This document shows positions 45,058 to 54,678 of a stretch of 64,000 nucleotides of DNA, one piece after another; position 1 is the first letter of the stretch; every line of letters begins with the position of its first letter. The DNA comes from Pseudoxanthomonas composti (GTDB lineage Bacteria > Pseudomonadota > Gammaproteobacteria > Xanthomonadales > Xanthomonadaceae). The stretch spans positions 1 to 64,000 of the forward strand of contig NZ_SAWZ01000011.1 of the NCBI RefSeq assembly GCF_004122095.1. Reading direction: 5' to 3'. The translations under genes and the position numbers were made by a program. The notes under the pieces were generated by a model, which did no database searches, had not been told where the DNA came from, and was given only the letters and a program-made list of their open reading frames with translations.

Positions 45058-45444
45058 ATGGAAGAGGTAGACGCTAACACGGGCGCACGAGAGAGTAAGT
45101 TCCCCTCTGGGGAATTGGAGTCGCGAGGTAATTTTATCGACGGGCGCCAAGTGGGAAAACACCAAAGGTGGCACAGAAATGGAAGACTGTTCTCAGAGAT
45201 TGAGTACAAAGATGGCGTAATGGATGGCGTAATCCGTGAGTGGGACGAATCTGGTCAAATGACGCTTTGCGCCAATTTGTGCTCTGGCGAGTTCCATGGC
45301 AAATACCGGACCTGGTGGAATTCTGGCTCGCTCAAGGAGGATGGTGAGTTTAGGATGGGAAAGCGAGTTGGAAAGTACGTCTGGTACAAGTCAGACGGAT
45401 CTGTGTGGCGGGAGCTCGATTTTCCGGTCGATACATCGGAATGA
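45058..45444 (+). CDS. YwqK/MORN-variant protein, candidate immunity to the RHS tip
   Basis: A 128-residue protein built of MORN-like repeats: FPSGELESRGNFIDGRQVGK, HQRWHRNGRLFSEIEYKDGV, SGEFHGKYRTWWNSGSLKED, GEFRMGKRVGKYVWYKSDG. This is the pattern of the YwqK family annotated as antitoxin or immunity. Its ATG lies two bases after the RHS stop, so translation is coupled; an ATG at 45031 inside the RHS gene would add nine residues. Base composition is low-GC like the RHS tip. Position directly behind a polymorphic toxin tip is the main reason to call it immunity, which is inference. Confidence 0.82.
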   Translation: MEEVDANTGARESKFPSGELESRGNFIDGRQVGKHQRWHRNGRLFSEIEYKDGVMDGVIREWDESGQMTLCANLCSGEFHGKYRTWWNSGSLKEDGEFRMGKRVGKYVWYKSDGSVWRELDFPVDTSE

Positions 45445-45489
45445 TCTTTCCATTGAAACGGGCGCTCATTTAGACGTTCGAAAAAGCCT

Positions 45490-46332
45490 TCAACGAATCG
45501 CCTTCTGATAAACCGAAGGCGCCAGCGCCTTGAGCCCGCTCTGCACATCGCCCAGATGCTCCGAGTGCCCGATGCAGAGATAGGCGCCGGGCTTGAGGCA
45601 GGCGACGACGCGTGCGATTACCTGCGCTTTGGTGGCCTGGTTGAAATAGATCATGACGTTGCGCAGGAACACCACGTCGAACTGGCCCAGCCGCGGCAGC
45701 GCGGTGGTCAGGTTGGCCTGGGCGAAGCGCACCTTGCTGCGCAGCGCCGGATCGATCAGCAGGCTGCCGGCATGCTCTTGCTGGCCGCGCAGGCAGTAGC
45801 GCTTGAGATATGCCTGAGAAAGATGCTCCAGACGCTGCATGGGGTATTGACCGCGGCAGGCGATGGCCAGCATGCGGGTGCTGATGTCCGTGCCCAGGAC
45901 TTCGAAGGGCCGGCCATGCCGGACCTGATCCAGCACCATGGCCGCGCTGTAGGCTTCCTCGCCGCTGGAGCTGGCGGCGCTCCAGAAGCGGAACGTGCCC
46001 GGCCCAGCCTGGCGGGCGACGTCCTGCAGGAAGTCGAAGTGCTTGGGCTCGCGGAAGAAGTAGGTCTCGTTGGTGGTCAGCAGATCCACCGCGGTCTGCG
46101 CCTCGGCGCCGCCGTCCGGGCGGCCCAGCAGGGCCAGGTAATCGCCATAGCTGGCAACGCCGCACGCGGACAGGCGCTTTTGCAGGCGGCCGCATACCAG
46201 CGATTGCTTGGAGGCGGCCAGATGGATGCCGGCGCGCTGCTGGATGAAGCGCTGGATCTGGGCGAACTCGGCCGGGGTGATTGCCGGCGCGTCGCCCAGC
46301 ATCCGGTGATCGCCCATGGCCTGGGCGGACAT
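45490..46332 (-). CDS. cheR: Chemotaxis protein methyltransferase CheR
   Basis: A 280-residue SAM-dependent methyltransferase that methylates glutamates of chemoreceptors. The N-terminal helical CheR domain (EFAQIQRFIQQRAGIHLAAS) is followed by the catalytic domain with TTNETYFFREPKHFDFL, FRFWSAASSSGEEAYSAAMV, VLGTDISTRMLAIA and FDVVFLRNVMIYFN. The ATG starts one base after the cheW stop. It is the last gene of a receptor-cheW-cheR unit; no cheB or cheD follows, because the RHS island lies directly beyond. Confidence 0.95.
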   Translation of the reverse strand: MSAQAMGDHRMLGDAPAITPAEFAQIQRFIQQRAGIHLAASKQSLVCGRLQKRLSACGVASYGDYLALLGRPDGGAEAQTAVDLLTTNETYFFREPKHFDFLQDVARQAGPGTFRFWSAASSSGEEAYSAAMVLDQVRHGRPFEVLGTDISTRMLAIACRGQYPMQRLEHLSQAYLKRYCLRGQQEHAGSLLIDPALRSKVRFAQANLTTALPRLGQFDVVFLRNVMIYFNQATKAQVIARVVACLKPGAYLCIGHSEHLGDVQSGLKALAPSVYQKAIR

Positions 46333-46333
46333 G

Positions 46334-46867
46334 TCAGTGCAGCTCCGCCAGCTCGGCGTTCGCCTCGCCCCAGGCCTGCAGGTCCAGGATCCGGTGCATG
46401 TCCAGCAGGATCACGAACCCCGAGGCGCGTTTGGCGATGCCGGTGATGAAATCGCTGCGCACGTGCGTGCCGAACGGGGGCGGCTCGTCGATCTCGGCCG
46501 CGCTCAGTTCCATCACCTCGTGGACCGCGTCGACCTGCACACCCATGATCTGCGCCTGGTCGCCGTGTTCGACCGCCACGATGACGATGCAGCTGCGGCG
46601 GGTGACAGCGCTGGCCGGCTTGCCCAGGCGGACCAGCAGGTCCACCACCGGGACCACGGCCCCACGCAGGTTGATCACCCCGCGCAGGCCGGCGGGCATC
46701 ATCGGCACCGGCGCCGGCTCACGGTACTCGATGATCTCCTTCACCCCCAGGATGGAGGTGCCGAGGATTTCGCTGCCCAGGCTGAAGGTAAGGTACTGCG
46801 AGGCCTGCGCAGCGATCGGAGCCGACCCAGCGGCGGCCGATGCCGCAGCGGAAGCATGAGTGTGCAT
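46334..46867 (-). CDS. cheW: Chemotaxis coupling protein CheW
   Basis: A 177-residue adaptor linking receptors to the CheA kinase. The CheW fold starts at YLTFSLGSEILGTSILGVKE, then PAPVPMMPAGLRGVINLRGA, VVPVVDLLVRLG and DAVHEVMELSAAEID. About 20 N-terminal Ala-rich residues precede it. It lies 11 bases after the receptor gene and one base before cheR, so all three are co-transcribed. Confidence 0.95.
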   Translation of the reverse strand: MHTHASAAASAAAGSAPIAAQASQYLTFSLGSEILGTSILGVKEIIEYREPAPVPMMPAGLRGVINLRGAVVPVVDLLVRLGKPASAVTRRSCIVIVAVEHGDQAQIMGVQVDAVHEVMELSAAEIDEPPPFGTHVRSDFITGIAKRASGFVILLDMHRILDLQAWGEANAELAELH

Positions 46868-46878
46868 CGCGACCTCCC

Positions 46879-48543
46879 TCAGAACCGCGTGAACTTGGAA
46901 TCGTCCAGGAACTCACCGTGCGGCTGCGCGTAGGCCAGGTGGGTGCCCGCGGCGACCGACAGGCGCTGGCGCGAGGGCGCCGCACGCTTGCTGGGGGCCA
47001 CGTCCGCCACGCCCTGCGCCGGACGCGGCGCGCTGCCGGGCAGGCGGAAGAACGCCATGGCCTGCTGCAACTGCGCGGCCTGGGCGCTCATCTCCTCGGA
47101 CGTCGCGGCCAGTTCTTCCGAAGCGGAAGCGTTCTGCTGGGTGGTCTGGTTGAGCTGGATCACCGCCGCGTTGATCTGGCTGACGCCGGAGGACTGCTCC
47201 TCGGAGGCGGCCGAGATTTCCTGCACCAGGTCGGAGGTCTTCTTGATGCTGGGGACGATGGTGTCCAGCAGGCGGCCGGCCTGGTCGGCCAGCTCCACGC
47301 TGCTGCTGGCCACCTCGCCGATTTCCTGCGCCGCGACCTGGCTGCGTTCGGCCAGCTTGCGCACCTCGGCGGCCACCACGGCAAAGCCCTTGCCATGTTC
47401 GCCTGCCCGTGCCGCCTCGATGGCCGCATTGAGCGCCAGCAGGTTGGTCTGGTAAGCGATGTCGTCGATGATGCCGATCTTCTGCGCGATCTGCTTCATC
47501 GCCTGGGTGCTGGCGGTGACCACTTCGCCGCCCTTGACCGCATCCTGCGCGGCTTGCGTTGCCATCGAGTCGGTGACGCGCGAGTTCTCGGTGTTCTGTG
47601 CGATCGAGGCGGTCATCTGCTCCAGCGACGCGCTGGTCTGCTCGACGCTGGCGGCCTGCTCGCTGGACGCCTGGCTCAGCGACTGCGCCGTGGCGCTGAC
47701 TTCCTCGGAGGCGCCGGCCAGGGCATGGGCGCTGCCGTTGACTTCGCCGACCACCGCCGACAGCTTGGAGACCATTGTGCGCATGGCTTCCAGCAGACGG
47801 CCGGTCTCATCGCGCCCGGTCGGCTCGATCTGCATCGTCAGGTCGCCTTCGGCCAGGCCGTTGGCCACGGCCACCGCGCGCCGGATCGGCACCGTGACGC
47901 TGCGGCTCATCCACACGCCGGTGCCAATGCCGATCAGCACGCCGGCGATGGTGATGGACAGCATCTTGAGCACGATGCCGCGGTAGATCTCATCAGTGGC
48001 GTCGTTGGCGGCGGCCGCGGCGGTCTGCTTGAGCTTGCTCAGCTCGCTCATGGTCTGGTCCAGCACGTCGGCGTGGCCGCGCACGGTTTTCAGGGACGCC
48101 ACCAGCTCCGGATTCAGCGCCAGGTTTTCCTTCTCCGCCAGGTCCAGGCTGTGCTGCAGTTCGGCCAGGTAGGTGACCCAGCGCTGCTCGAAGCCGACGA
48201 ACAGCTGCTGCGTCTGCGGATTCTCGTCGAACAGCGGCTTGGCGCTGGCCATCTCGGTCTGCACCGCCGCGATGTACTGCTTCATCCGCTCGCGGTGGTG
48301 GTCGCGCTCTTCCTGGGTCTGGGCCAACAGGAAGTTGGCGCGCGAGCGGCCCAGATAGATGAGGTTGATGTTGGCCTCCTTGACGCTGGACAGGCCCATC
48401 AACTCCTTGTCATACAGGCTGGTGGCCAGCTCGCTGATGCGCCGCGAATCGCGAATGCCCTGCCAGCCGATGACGCCACCGATCGCCGCCAGTACCAGGA
48501 AGGCAGCGGTGAGACGGACTCCAATCTTGATATTGCCCAACAT
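46879..48543 (-). CDS. Methyl-accepting chemotaxis protein (4HB-type receptor)
   Basis: A 554-residue inner-membrane chemoreceptor. TM1 is at about 10-28 ([17 protein letters not shown]), followed by a periplasmic four-helix-bundle ligand domain (about 35-185), TM2 at about 190-212 ([19 protein letters not shown]), HAMP, and a long cytoplasmic coiled coil. The highly conserved tip [40 protein letters not shown] is present. The C-terminus ends DDSKFTRF, not the NWETF-type CheR tether. AGAGGA precedes the ATG at 48543. The ligand is unknown. Confidence 0.95.
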   Translation of the reverse strand: MLGNIKIGVRLTAAFLVLAAIGGVIGWQGIRDSRRISELATSLYDKELMGLSSVKEANINLIYLGRSRANFLLAQTQEERDHHRERMKQYIAAVQTEMASAKPLFDENPQTQQLFVGFEQRWVTYLAELQHSLDLAEKENLALNPELVASLKTVRGHADVLDQTMSELSKLKQTAAAAANDATDEIYRGIVLKMLSITIAGVLIGIGTGVWMSRSVTVPIRRAVAVANGLAEGDLTMQIEPTGRDETGRLLEAMRTMVSKLSAVVGEVNGSAHALAGASEEVSATAQSLSQASSEQAASVEQTSASLEQMTASIAQNTENSRVTDSMATQAAQDAVKGGEVVTASTQAMKQIAQKIGIIDDIAYQTNLLALNAAIEAARAGEHGKGFAVVAAEVRKLAERSQVAAQEIGEVASSSVELADQAGRLLDTIVPSIKKTSDLVQEISAASEEQSSGVSQINAAVIQLNQTTQQNASASEELAATSEEMSAQAAQLQQAMAFFRLPGSAPRPAQGVADVAPSKRAAPSRQRLSVAAGTHLAYAQPHGEFLDDSKFTRF

Positions 48544-49359
48544 GATGCGTTCCTCTTAAGTGGCTCAGGCGGCTTGGGCGTCGAGCGCGGTGTCGTGGGG
48601 GTAATGCGTTGGTTCGATCTGGATGACGATTGCGCGGATGCCCCGCGTCATGGCCGCGTGCCTACTGCGCTGCGCGGCCGCAAGTACAGAGGCGCCAGGG
48701 GGCCGAAGCTGGTGGAACATCAGCAACTGGGCACCGGTGGAATGCCTGGCAGCCGACCTGGGATTAACCGATGCGTAAAACCCGCTCGAGGACTCGCCAC
48801 ACATCGACCGGTCGGACGCCGACGTGCATCTGCAGGTCACCCCGTCCGGAGCAACGCTGGTGCTTTGCTGGGTGTCCTGAATCTCGACTACGGGCATGGC
48901 TGAGCTCCTGCTTCGACGCTTCCTTGAAATCATTAACGTCTTGTGTAGAAGCGCCTTGAAGCTCGGTTTCGTTTTCCTAGATTCACATCGCATTCACAGC
49001 GTTTCCCGCGCTCCGAGCGGGAAATTAAGGAATGAACGTCAAATTTTTTCTTCGATTCGAAACGTTGACTCGCTGTGGCATGTCCGCTTTTGGGCGCGCA
49101 CTCGACCACGCTTTGGCCAGCGTTTCACCACGGTTGGTTCCATCGGGCGCAGGTTCCGACCTTCGGAGGTTGGTCGTGCGCGGACCACGGCGCATGCACG
49201 TCGTGCGCCGAGGGCATGCTCCGCACAATCGCTCTGCGATTGGCGGACAACTCGCGGGAGTGAGAAGGCTGAAGCTTCGCGTCGGTGAATTGGCGCACGG
49301 CGCCACGATGCGATCGAGGTTGCCAGGGTGTGCGCGCGCCGCAATCAACCTAGCTGCGA
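48544..49359. other. Long intergenic region between the chemoreceptor gene and umuC
   Basis: About 815 bases. It must hold the promoter of the chemotaxis unit. An 8-bp perfect hairpin (TTTCCCGC / GCGGGAAA, 49002-49024) is the only striking structure. A 142-codon minus-strand frame at 48565-48993 has poor coding character. By eye, 48950-49080 is AT-richer than its surroundings. Confidence 0.5.
49002..49024. other. Perfect 8-bp inverted repeat
   Basis: TTTCCCGC (49002-49009) and GCGGGAAA (49017-49024) flank a 7-base loop. No U-run follows on either strand, so it may be an operator or RNA hairpin rather than a terminator. Confidence 0.4.
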
Positions 49360-50646
49360 TCAGCAGCGGGCGCTTGGAAGATCGGAGAGCGTGGTCGTGA
49401 ACATGCCCGACAGCAGCGCCTGCTGCGAGTGCCACTGCGCGCCGCGCTGCCAGCCGCTGGCGCCCAGCCCGGCGGCGCTGCGGCCGAAGCGGCGGTTGAT
49501 CGCGTCCAGGGTGGCCATCAGCCTGTCGTCGCCATGACGCGCGGGGCCGAACAGGTCCGCCTGCAACTGTTCGGGGCGGGCCAGGTCCATCAGCCACACC
49601 CCGGCCTTCTTGTAGGCGTGGCCCTGGCGCATGAAACCCTGCGAAAGCCGCCGCACCGTCGCCAGGATCAGGCGGGTGTCGGAGGTGGCCGCGGGCAGGC
49701 GCGCGGTGCGGGTGGGGTTGTGCTGTGGCACGCCGGGCTTGAACGGATCGGTCTCGGCCAGGATGCCGATGGCGCTGGTGGTCAGCCCCTGCTGGCGTAG
49801 CTTTTCGGTGGCGCGGATGGCGAAGGTGGCGAGTGCATCGGCCATGTCCTGGGTGTTGTCCACCCACTCGCCGAAGGAGCGGCTGACCATGATCTGCTGG
49901 CGGTCGGGTTCGACCTCGGCCAGCTCGAGGCAGGGGCGTCCTTGCACTTCGCGTTGGGTACGCGCCATGACCACGCCGAAGTGGGTGAGCACGTCGTCCG
50001 GCGGCGCATCGCGCAGGTCCGCCACGGTGTGCACGCCACGCGCCCGCAGGCGCGCCGCCCAGCGGTGGCCCACGCCCCAGACTTCGCCGACCGGCGTTGC
50101 GCGCAAGACCGCATCCAGGGTGATGGGCGCCAGCGCAGCCAGGTCGCACACGCCGGCAAAGTCGGCCGGATAGCTGCCTGGCTTGCGCGCGGCCTCCTTG
50201 GCGATGTGGTTGGCCAGCTTGGCCAAGGTCTTGGTGGGGCCAATGCCCACGCAATTGGGGATGCCGGTCCAGCGGTGCACGCGCTCGCGTAGCGCCACCA
50301 TGCGCGCGTAGCGGTCGCCGATTCCGGCCAGGTCCAGGAACGACTCGTCGATGGAGTACACCTCCACCCGCGGCACCGCCGCGCGCAGGATCGCGCCGAT
50401 GCGCGCGGCGATGTTGCCGTAAAGCCCGAAATTGGCCGAGCGCATCGCCAGCTGCCGGCGCACCTGCGGTTCCACCTTGTGGATCGGGTGGCCCATGGTG
50501 ATGCCCAGCGCCTTGGCCTCATCGGACCGGGCGATCGCGCAGCCATCGTTGTTGCTCAGCACCACCAGCGGCCGCCCGCGCAGCTCGGGCTGGAACACCC
50601 GCTCGACGGAGCAGTAGAAGTTGTTGCCGTCGATCAGCGCGAACAT
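49360..50646 (-). CDS. umuC: Error-prone DNA polymerase V subunit UmuC
   Basis: A 428-residue Y-family polymerase. D6 ([17 protein letters not shown]) and D100-E101 ([11 protein letters not shown]) are the catalytic carboxylates. [39 protein letters not shown] and [12 protein letters not shown] are the palm and thumb landmarks. It performs translesion synthesis with UmuD'. Its ATG overlaps the umuD stop (TGATG). The length is normal for UmuC (about 420) and it appears intact. Confidence 0.96.
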   Translation of the reverse strand: MFALIDGNNFYCSVERVFQPELRGRPLVVLSNNDGCAIARSDEAKALGITMGHPIHKVEPQVRRQLAMRSANFGLYGNIAARIGAILRAAVPRVEVYSIDESFLDLAGIGDRYARMVALRERVHRWTGIPNCVGIGPTKTLAKLANHIAKEAARKPGSYPADFAGVCDLAALAPITLDAVLRATPVGEVWGVGHRWAARLRARGVHTVADLRDAPPDDVLTHFGVVMARTQREVQGRPCLELAEVEPDRQQIMVSRSFGEWVDNTQDMADALATFAIRATEKLRQQGLTTSAIGILAETDPFKPGVPQHNPTRTARLPAATSDTRLILATVRRLSQGFMRQGHAYKKAGVWLMDLARPEQLQADLFGPARHGDDRLMATLDAINRRFGRSAAGLGASGWQRGAQWHSQQALLSGMFTTTLSDLPSARC

Positions 50647-51125
50647 CAGCGCCCTTTGCGGCTATGGCCCCGGGTGATCTGGCGCGCCACGCTGACGACC
50701 GCGAACACCTCCACCTCGGTTTCCGGCGCCAGCACGATCGCCGGCACGTAGGGGTTGCGGCTATGCAGTTCGATGTGGTCGGCGGCGACCTTGAGCACCT
50801 TGCAGGTGGGCTGGTTGCCATCCCAGGTGGCCACCACGATGTCGCCATCCAAAGGTGTGACCGAGCGGTCCACGATCAGGATGTCGCCGTCGCAGATGCC
50901 GGCATGCAGCATGCTCTCGCCCTCGGCCTTGTACATGTAGGTGGCCGGCGGATTGCGCACCAGCACCCGGTTGAGGTCGATCTCATCGTCCTGGTAGTCC
51001 TCGGCCGGGGACGGGAAGCCCAGCTGGATGCGCAGCGCGCTGACGGGCATGGACAGCGCCGGTGGATCGACCACAGCGATGCCCAGGTAGCGGGCGTAGG
51101 TATGGGGGGCAGGCAGGTAAAGCAT
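50646..51125 (-). CDS. umuD: UmuD, LexA-like self-cleaving SOS protein
   Basis: A 159-residue S24 peptidase-like protein, the regulatory subunit of polymerase V. The catalytic dyad is S71 ([10 protein letters not shown]) and K109 (TCKVLKV). The cleavage region reads [20 protein letters not shown], so the scissile bond is L35-G36, where E. coli UmuD has Cys-Gly. The extra ~11 N-terminal residues relative to E. coli contain a Pro-rich stretch. The ATG at 51125 lies 51 bases downstream of a LexA box. Overlap with umuC indicates coupled expression. Confidence 0.94.
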   Translation of the reverse strand: MLYLPAPHTYARYLGIAVVDPPALSMPVSALRIQLGFPSPAEDYQDDEIDLNRVLVRNPPATYMYKAEGESMLHAGICDGDILIVDRSVTPLDGDIVVATWDGNQPTCKVLKVAADHIELHSRNPYVPAIVLAPETEVEVFAVVSVARQITRGHSRKGR

Positions 51126-51176
51126 GGCGCGAACTCTCGCGGGATGAGGTCTCAAGTCGCGAGACGGGCGAGAAAG

Positions 51177-51191
51177 TTAGCAAAAATACTA
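51177..51191 (-). promoter_or_regulatory. LexA box upstream of umuDC
   Basis: TTAGCAAAAATACTA fits exactly the TTAG-N6-TACTA consensus described for LexA in Xanthomonadales. It is about 50 bases before the umuD start, a normal place for an SOS operator. It indicates damage-induced expression of umuDC. Confidence 0.85.
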
Positions 51192-51409
51192 ATGGCGGGC
51201 CTGAATTGGGAGGCGGAGGCGCGGCGGCTTCGTCATGTTAGGTACGAGCGCCCACGCGTTTGATCGAGCGGCGCCGAGCTGCGCCCGCACTCGCTCAGGT
51301 CAGCGGCTGTTGAAGCCATGCCTGTTGTCGTCGCAAGCCGGTTGCAGAGATGCCTCGGCAGTCAACTCGCGTGATCAGATTCGCGGAGGCCTTTGGGCGA
51401 GCTGCCCAC

Positions 51410-52801
51410 TCACTCGTTACGAGCAGGCGCATCCAGCGCCTGCGCAGGCGGTGCTTCATCCACCGCACTGGGCGCGGGCCCATAGCGTCCGGGCAGGGCG
51501 CGCGAGGCCAGCGGGAAGCGCTGGCCAATGGCATGCACCGGGGAGATGACGGCCGCGGTGGCATTCACGCCGGCGGCGGCGCGCTGGCGCAGGGCGACGT
51601 AGTGCTCCAGCAGGCCGCATAGGATCCAGAAATTGCCCATGACCGGGCCTTCGTAGAAGGGGCTGCCGTAGGCGTTGCCCAGGCCGACGGCCACCACCAT
51701 CAGCGTGAATCCCAGCGTCAGCGCCTTGCCCTCGGTGTCCTGGGAAGGCACCTTGCGCACCATGCTTGCGCCGAACCACAGCAGGCTGGCCAGCACCAGC
51801 AGCAGCGCGCCCAGGCCCAGCGGCCCGGTCTCGGCCAGGGTCAGCATGTAGATGCTGTGGGCGTCGTAGCCGGCATAGCGCGGGACGTAGGTGCCGATGT
51901 TGCGCTTGAAGCGGTTCAGGCCCACGCCCAGCGGGTGGTCCTGCCACATCTCGAAGGCGCCGGCCCAGATCTCGAAGCGGCTGGCGGTGCTGTCGTCGAG
52001 CTGCTCGTCGCCCACCGCGTCCTGCTGCTGGGTCTCGGCCACGCGCTGGGTCACGCTGTCCGGCAGCAGGCCCACCGCCGGTACCATCAGGATGCCGATC
52101 AGCGTGGCCAGGATCACGTTGCGGCGGATCAGCAGCAGCGCCACGCAGACCAGCGCGATCAGATAGGACTGGCGCGAGTAGGTGGCCATGATGGCGATGG
52201 CCAGCAGGCCGATGCCCACCACCGCGCCCAGGCGCCAGAGCTTCTGCCCGCGCAGGAACAGCGCCAGGGCGACGAACAGCGGCATGAACATGGCGTAGAA
52301 CACGCCGGCGCGGTTGGAGTCGCGGAAGTCGGTGCCGAACGGGCCGGAAGCGCGGCGGGTCTCGTTGAAGTTGCCGAAGCCGTAGTCCAGGCCTTCGCGC
52401 ACGGCTTCCAGGCCGGCCACCGCGGCCACCACGGCGACCAGGATGATCAGCTGCCGGGTGCTCTTCTCGTCCTGCCCGCAGCGCCGGTACACGAAGTACA
52501 GCAGCGGATAGAACAGCAGGTTCTTCAGGTAGGTGATGTCCTCGATGGCATCGCCCGGCTGGCGCAGCATGCCGATCACGCAGGACAGGGTCAGCGCGCC
52601 GAACAGCAGCAGCAGCGGCACGGTCAGCGGCGAACGCCCGATGGCGGTCTGGTGCCGCGGCTTGAGCACCAGCAGGCCGGCCACGCACAGGCCGAACAGG
52701 ATGTTGGAGACGTTGACCGCGGGAATGCCGGTGGAGAAGTCCAGGTGAAGCTGGTTCACCATGAACACGATCGGCACCATCAACAACCACTTCAACATCA
52801 T
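51410..52801 (-). CDS. O-antigen ligase/polymerase-like membrane protein
   Basis: A 463-residue protein with about 11-12 hydrophobic segments. A large periplasmic loop (about 245-330) contains RFEIWAGAFEMWQDHPLGVG, LNRFKRNIG and the HSIYMLTLAETGPLG motif. This is the Wzy_C/O-antigen-ligase family pattern, whose members polymerise or ligate lipid-linked glycans in the periplasm. In this cluster it probably polymerises the exopolysaccharide repeat. Two adjacent ATGs (52801 and 52798) overlap the upstream asnB stop. The C-terminal 50 residues are Pro/Ala-rich. It is the last gene of the operon. Confidence 0.9.
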   Translation of the reverse strand: MMLKWLLMVPIVFMVNQLHLDFSTGIPAVNVSNILFGLCVAGLLVLKPRHQTAIGRSPLTVPLLLLFGALTLSCVIGMLRQPGDAIEDITYLKNLLFYPLLYFVYRRCGQDEKSTRQLIILVAVVAAVAGLEAVREGLDYGFGNFNETRRASGPFGTDFRDSNRAGVFYAMFMPLFVALALFLRGQKLWRLGAVVGIGLLAIAIMATYSRQSYLIALVCVALLLIRRNVILATLIGILMVPAVGLLPDSVTQRVAETQQQDAVGDEQLDDSTASRFEIWAGAFEMWQDHPLGVGLNRFKRNIGTYVPRYAGYDAHSIYMLTLAETGPLGLGALLLVLASLLWFGASMVRKVPSQDTEGKALTLGFTLMVVAVGLGNAYGSPFYEGPVMGNFWILCGLLEHYVALRQRAAAGVNATAAVISPVHAIGQRFPLASRALPGRYGPAPSAVDEAPPAQALDAPARNE

Positions 52802-54675
52802 GCCGCTCCGGCCGGCGCATCCAGGAAGGTGCGCGCCCAGCGTTCCAGGCACAGCACCTGCCACAGCGGCTCGCTGTGGTCCACCGCGCCGGAAAGGTGC
52901 TCGGCCAGCAGGCCGTCGGCGGCGGCCGGGTCGATCAGCCCGCGTTCGCGGAAGCTGCGCGAAGCGAAGGTGTCCGCGGCCAGGGCGCGCAGCGGCCCGC
53001 GGAACCAGGCCGGCAGCGGCACGCCGAAGCCCTGCTTGGGCTTGCTGATGGCGCGCGGCGGCAGCCACGGCGCGGCGACCTCGCGCAGCAGGTGCTTGCC
53101 ACGGCCATCGCGCACGCGCAGCGACTCGGGCAGGCGCAGGGCGAACTCCACCAGCGAGGTAGCCAGGAACGGCGAGCGTCCCTCCAGCGAGGCAGCCATG
53201 GCCATGCGGTCCAGCTTCACCAGGATGTCGTCGGGCAGATAGCTCTGCAGGTCGATCGCCACGGCGCGGTCCAGCACCGAATCGCCGGCGCCGAGATCGC
53301 TGCCGGCCTGGTGTAGCAGGGGCAGGTCGTAGTGCTGGGCGCCACCGGCGCCGGCGCGCAGCGCGCTGGCCGTGTCCGGACGGGTCAGGGCCACGCCGCT
53401 GAGGTAGCGCTGGGCGAAGGGCAGGCGCATGCGCTCGCCGATGCGGCCCAGCCGCTTGCCCAGCGGGTCGGGCACGATGGCCCCGGCCATGGACAGGGCC
53501 AGCGCGGCGGGCTTGCGCAGCGCGCCGCTGCGCTCCAGGGTCATCAGCTTGAGATAGCGGTCGTAGCCGCCGAACAGCTCGTCGCCGCCATCGCCGGTCA
53601 GCACCATCTTCACGTGCTGGGCGGCCAGTTCGGACACCAGGTAGGTGGGCACGGCCGAGGCGTCGGCGAAAGGCTCGTCGAAGTGGAACACCAGCTTGTC
53701 CAGCAGGCCCACCGCATCGGGTTGCACGACCAGCTCATGGTGCTCGGTGCCTAGGTGGCGGGCCACCCGGCGGGCATCGTCCAGCTCGTTGTAGGCGTCT
53801 TCGCTGAAGCCGATGGTGAAGGTCTTGACCGGACGCTGCATGCGGCGCGCCATCAGCGCCACCACGGTGCTGGAGTCCAGTCCGCCGCTCAGGAACGCGC
53901 CGAACGGCACGTCGGCCACCAGCCGGCTGGAGACGGCCTGGTCCAGCAAGGTTTCCAGCTGTTCGGCCGCTTCGGTCTGGCTCAGCTGCAGCTTAGGCCC
54001 CATCGACGGCTGCCAGTAGCGATGCAGCGAGACCTGGCCGTTGCACACGCGCAGCAGGTGGCCCGGCGGCAGCTTGTGCACGTCGCGGAAAATCGAGCGC
54101 GGGCAGGGCACGTAGCCGTAGGTCAGGTAGGCGCGCAGGGCGTCCGGGTCGATCTCGCGCGGGCAGTCCGGCGATTGCAGCAGCGACTTGAGTTCCGAGC
54201 CGAACAGGATGCGCTGCGCGTTGGCCGTGTAGTACAGCGGCTTTTCGCCCAGGCGGTCGCGCGCCAGCAGCAGCTCGCCACTGCGCGTGTCCCAGATGGC
54301 CACGCCGAACATGCCGTCGAGCCGGGTGAACGCGTCGGCGCCCCAGCGCAGGTAGGCCTGCAGGATGACTTCGGTATCGCCCTGGGTGTGGAAGACGTGG
54401 CCGGCCGCTTCCAGCTCGCGCCGCAGTTCGCGGTAGTTGTAGATCTCGCCGTTGAACACCAGCGCCACGCGCCGGTCGGCGCCATACAGCGGCTGGTGGC
54501 TGCCGGCGACATCGATGATGGCCAGGCGGCGCATGCCCAGCAGGGCACGCTGGTCATGATGGATGCCGGTGTCGTCCGGCCCGCGATGGGCGATGACCTC
54601 GGTCATGCGCTGGCCCAGGGCCAGGGAAGGCGCCGGCTGGCCGGGGGCCACGACAAGTCCTGCGATGCCGCACAT
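52798..54675 (-). CDS. Glutamine-dependent asparagine synthase-type amidotransferase
   Basis: A 625-residue AsnB-like enzyme. The class II glutaminase begins MCGIAGLVVA with the N-terminal nucleophile Cys2, and RGPDDTG and NGEIYNYREL line its active site. The synthetase domain has the PP-loop SGGLDSS at 263-269, and TGDGGDELFGGYDRYL follows. In EPS clusters of the exosortase-A type such proteins are thought to amidate a sugar acid or other polymer constituent rather than make asparagine. It is separated from the upstream glycosyltransferase gene by three bases. Both active sites look intact. Confidence 0.94.
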   Translation of the reverse strand: MCGIAGLVVAPGQPAPSLALGQRMTEVIAHRGPDDTGIHHDQRALLGMRRLAIIDVAGSHQPLYGADRRVALVFNGEIYNYRELRRELEAAGHVFHTQGDTEVILQAYLRWGADAFTRLDGMFGVAIWDTRSGELLLARDRLGEKPLYYTANAQRILFGSELKSLLQSPDCPREIDPDALRAYLTYGYVPCPRSIFRDVHKLPPGHLLRVCNGQVSLHRYWQPSMGPKLQLSQTEAAEQLETLLDQAVSSRLVADVPFGAFLSGGLDSSTVVALMARRMQRPVKTFTIGFSEDAYNELDDARRVARHLGTEHHELVVQPDAVGLLDKLVFHFDEPFADASAVPTYLVSELAAQHVKMVLTGDGGDELFGGYDRYLKLMTLERSGALRKPAALALSMAGAIVPDPLGKRLGRIGERMRLPFAQRYLSGVALTRPDTASALRAGAGGAQHYDLPLLHQAGSDLGAGDSVLDRAVAIDLQSYLPDDILVKLDRMAMAASLEGRSPFLATSLVEFALRLPESLRVRDGRGKHLLREVAAPWLPPRAISKPKQGFGVPLPAWFRGPLRALAADTFASRSFRERGLIDPAAADGLLAEHLSGAVDHSEPLWQVLCLERWARTFLDAPAGAA

Positions 54676-54678
54676 CGG

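Noticed and set aside
48565-48993. 142-codon minus-strand frame upstream of the chemoreceptor gene
   Set aside because: Ser/Arg-rich, no Shine-Dalgarno, no recognisable pattern; probably spurious.
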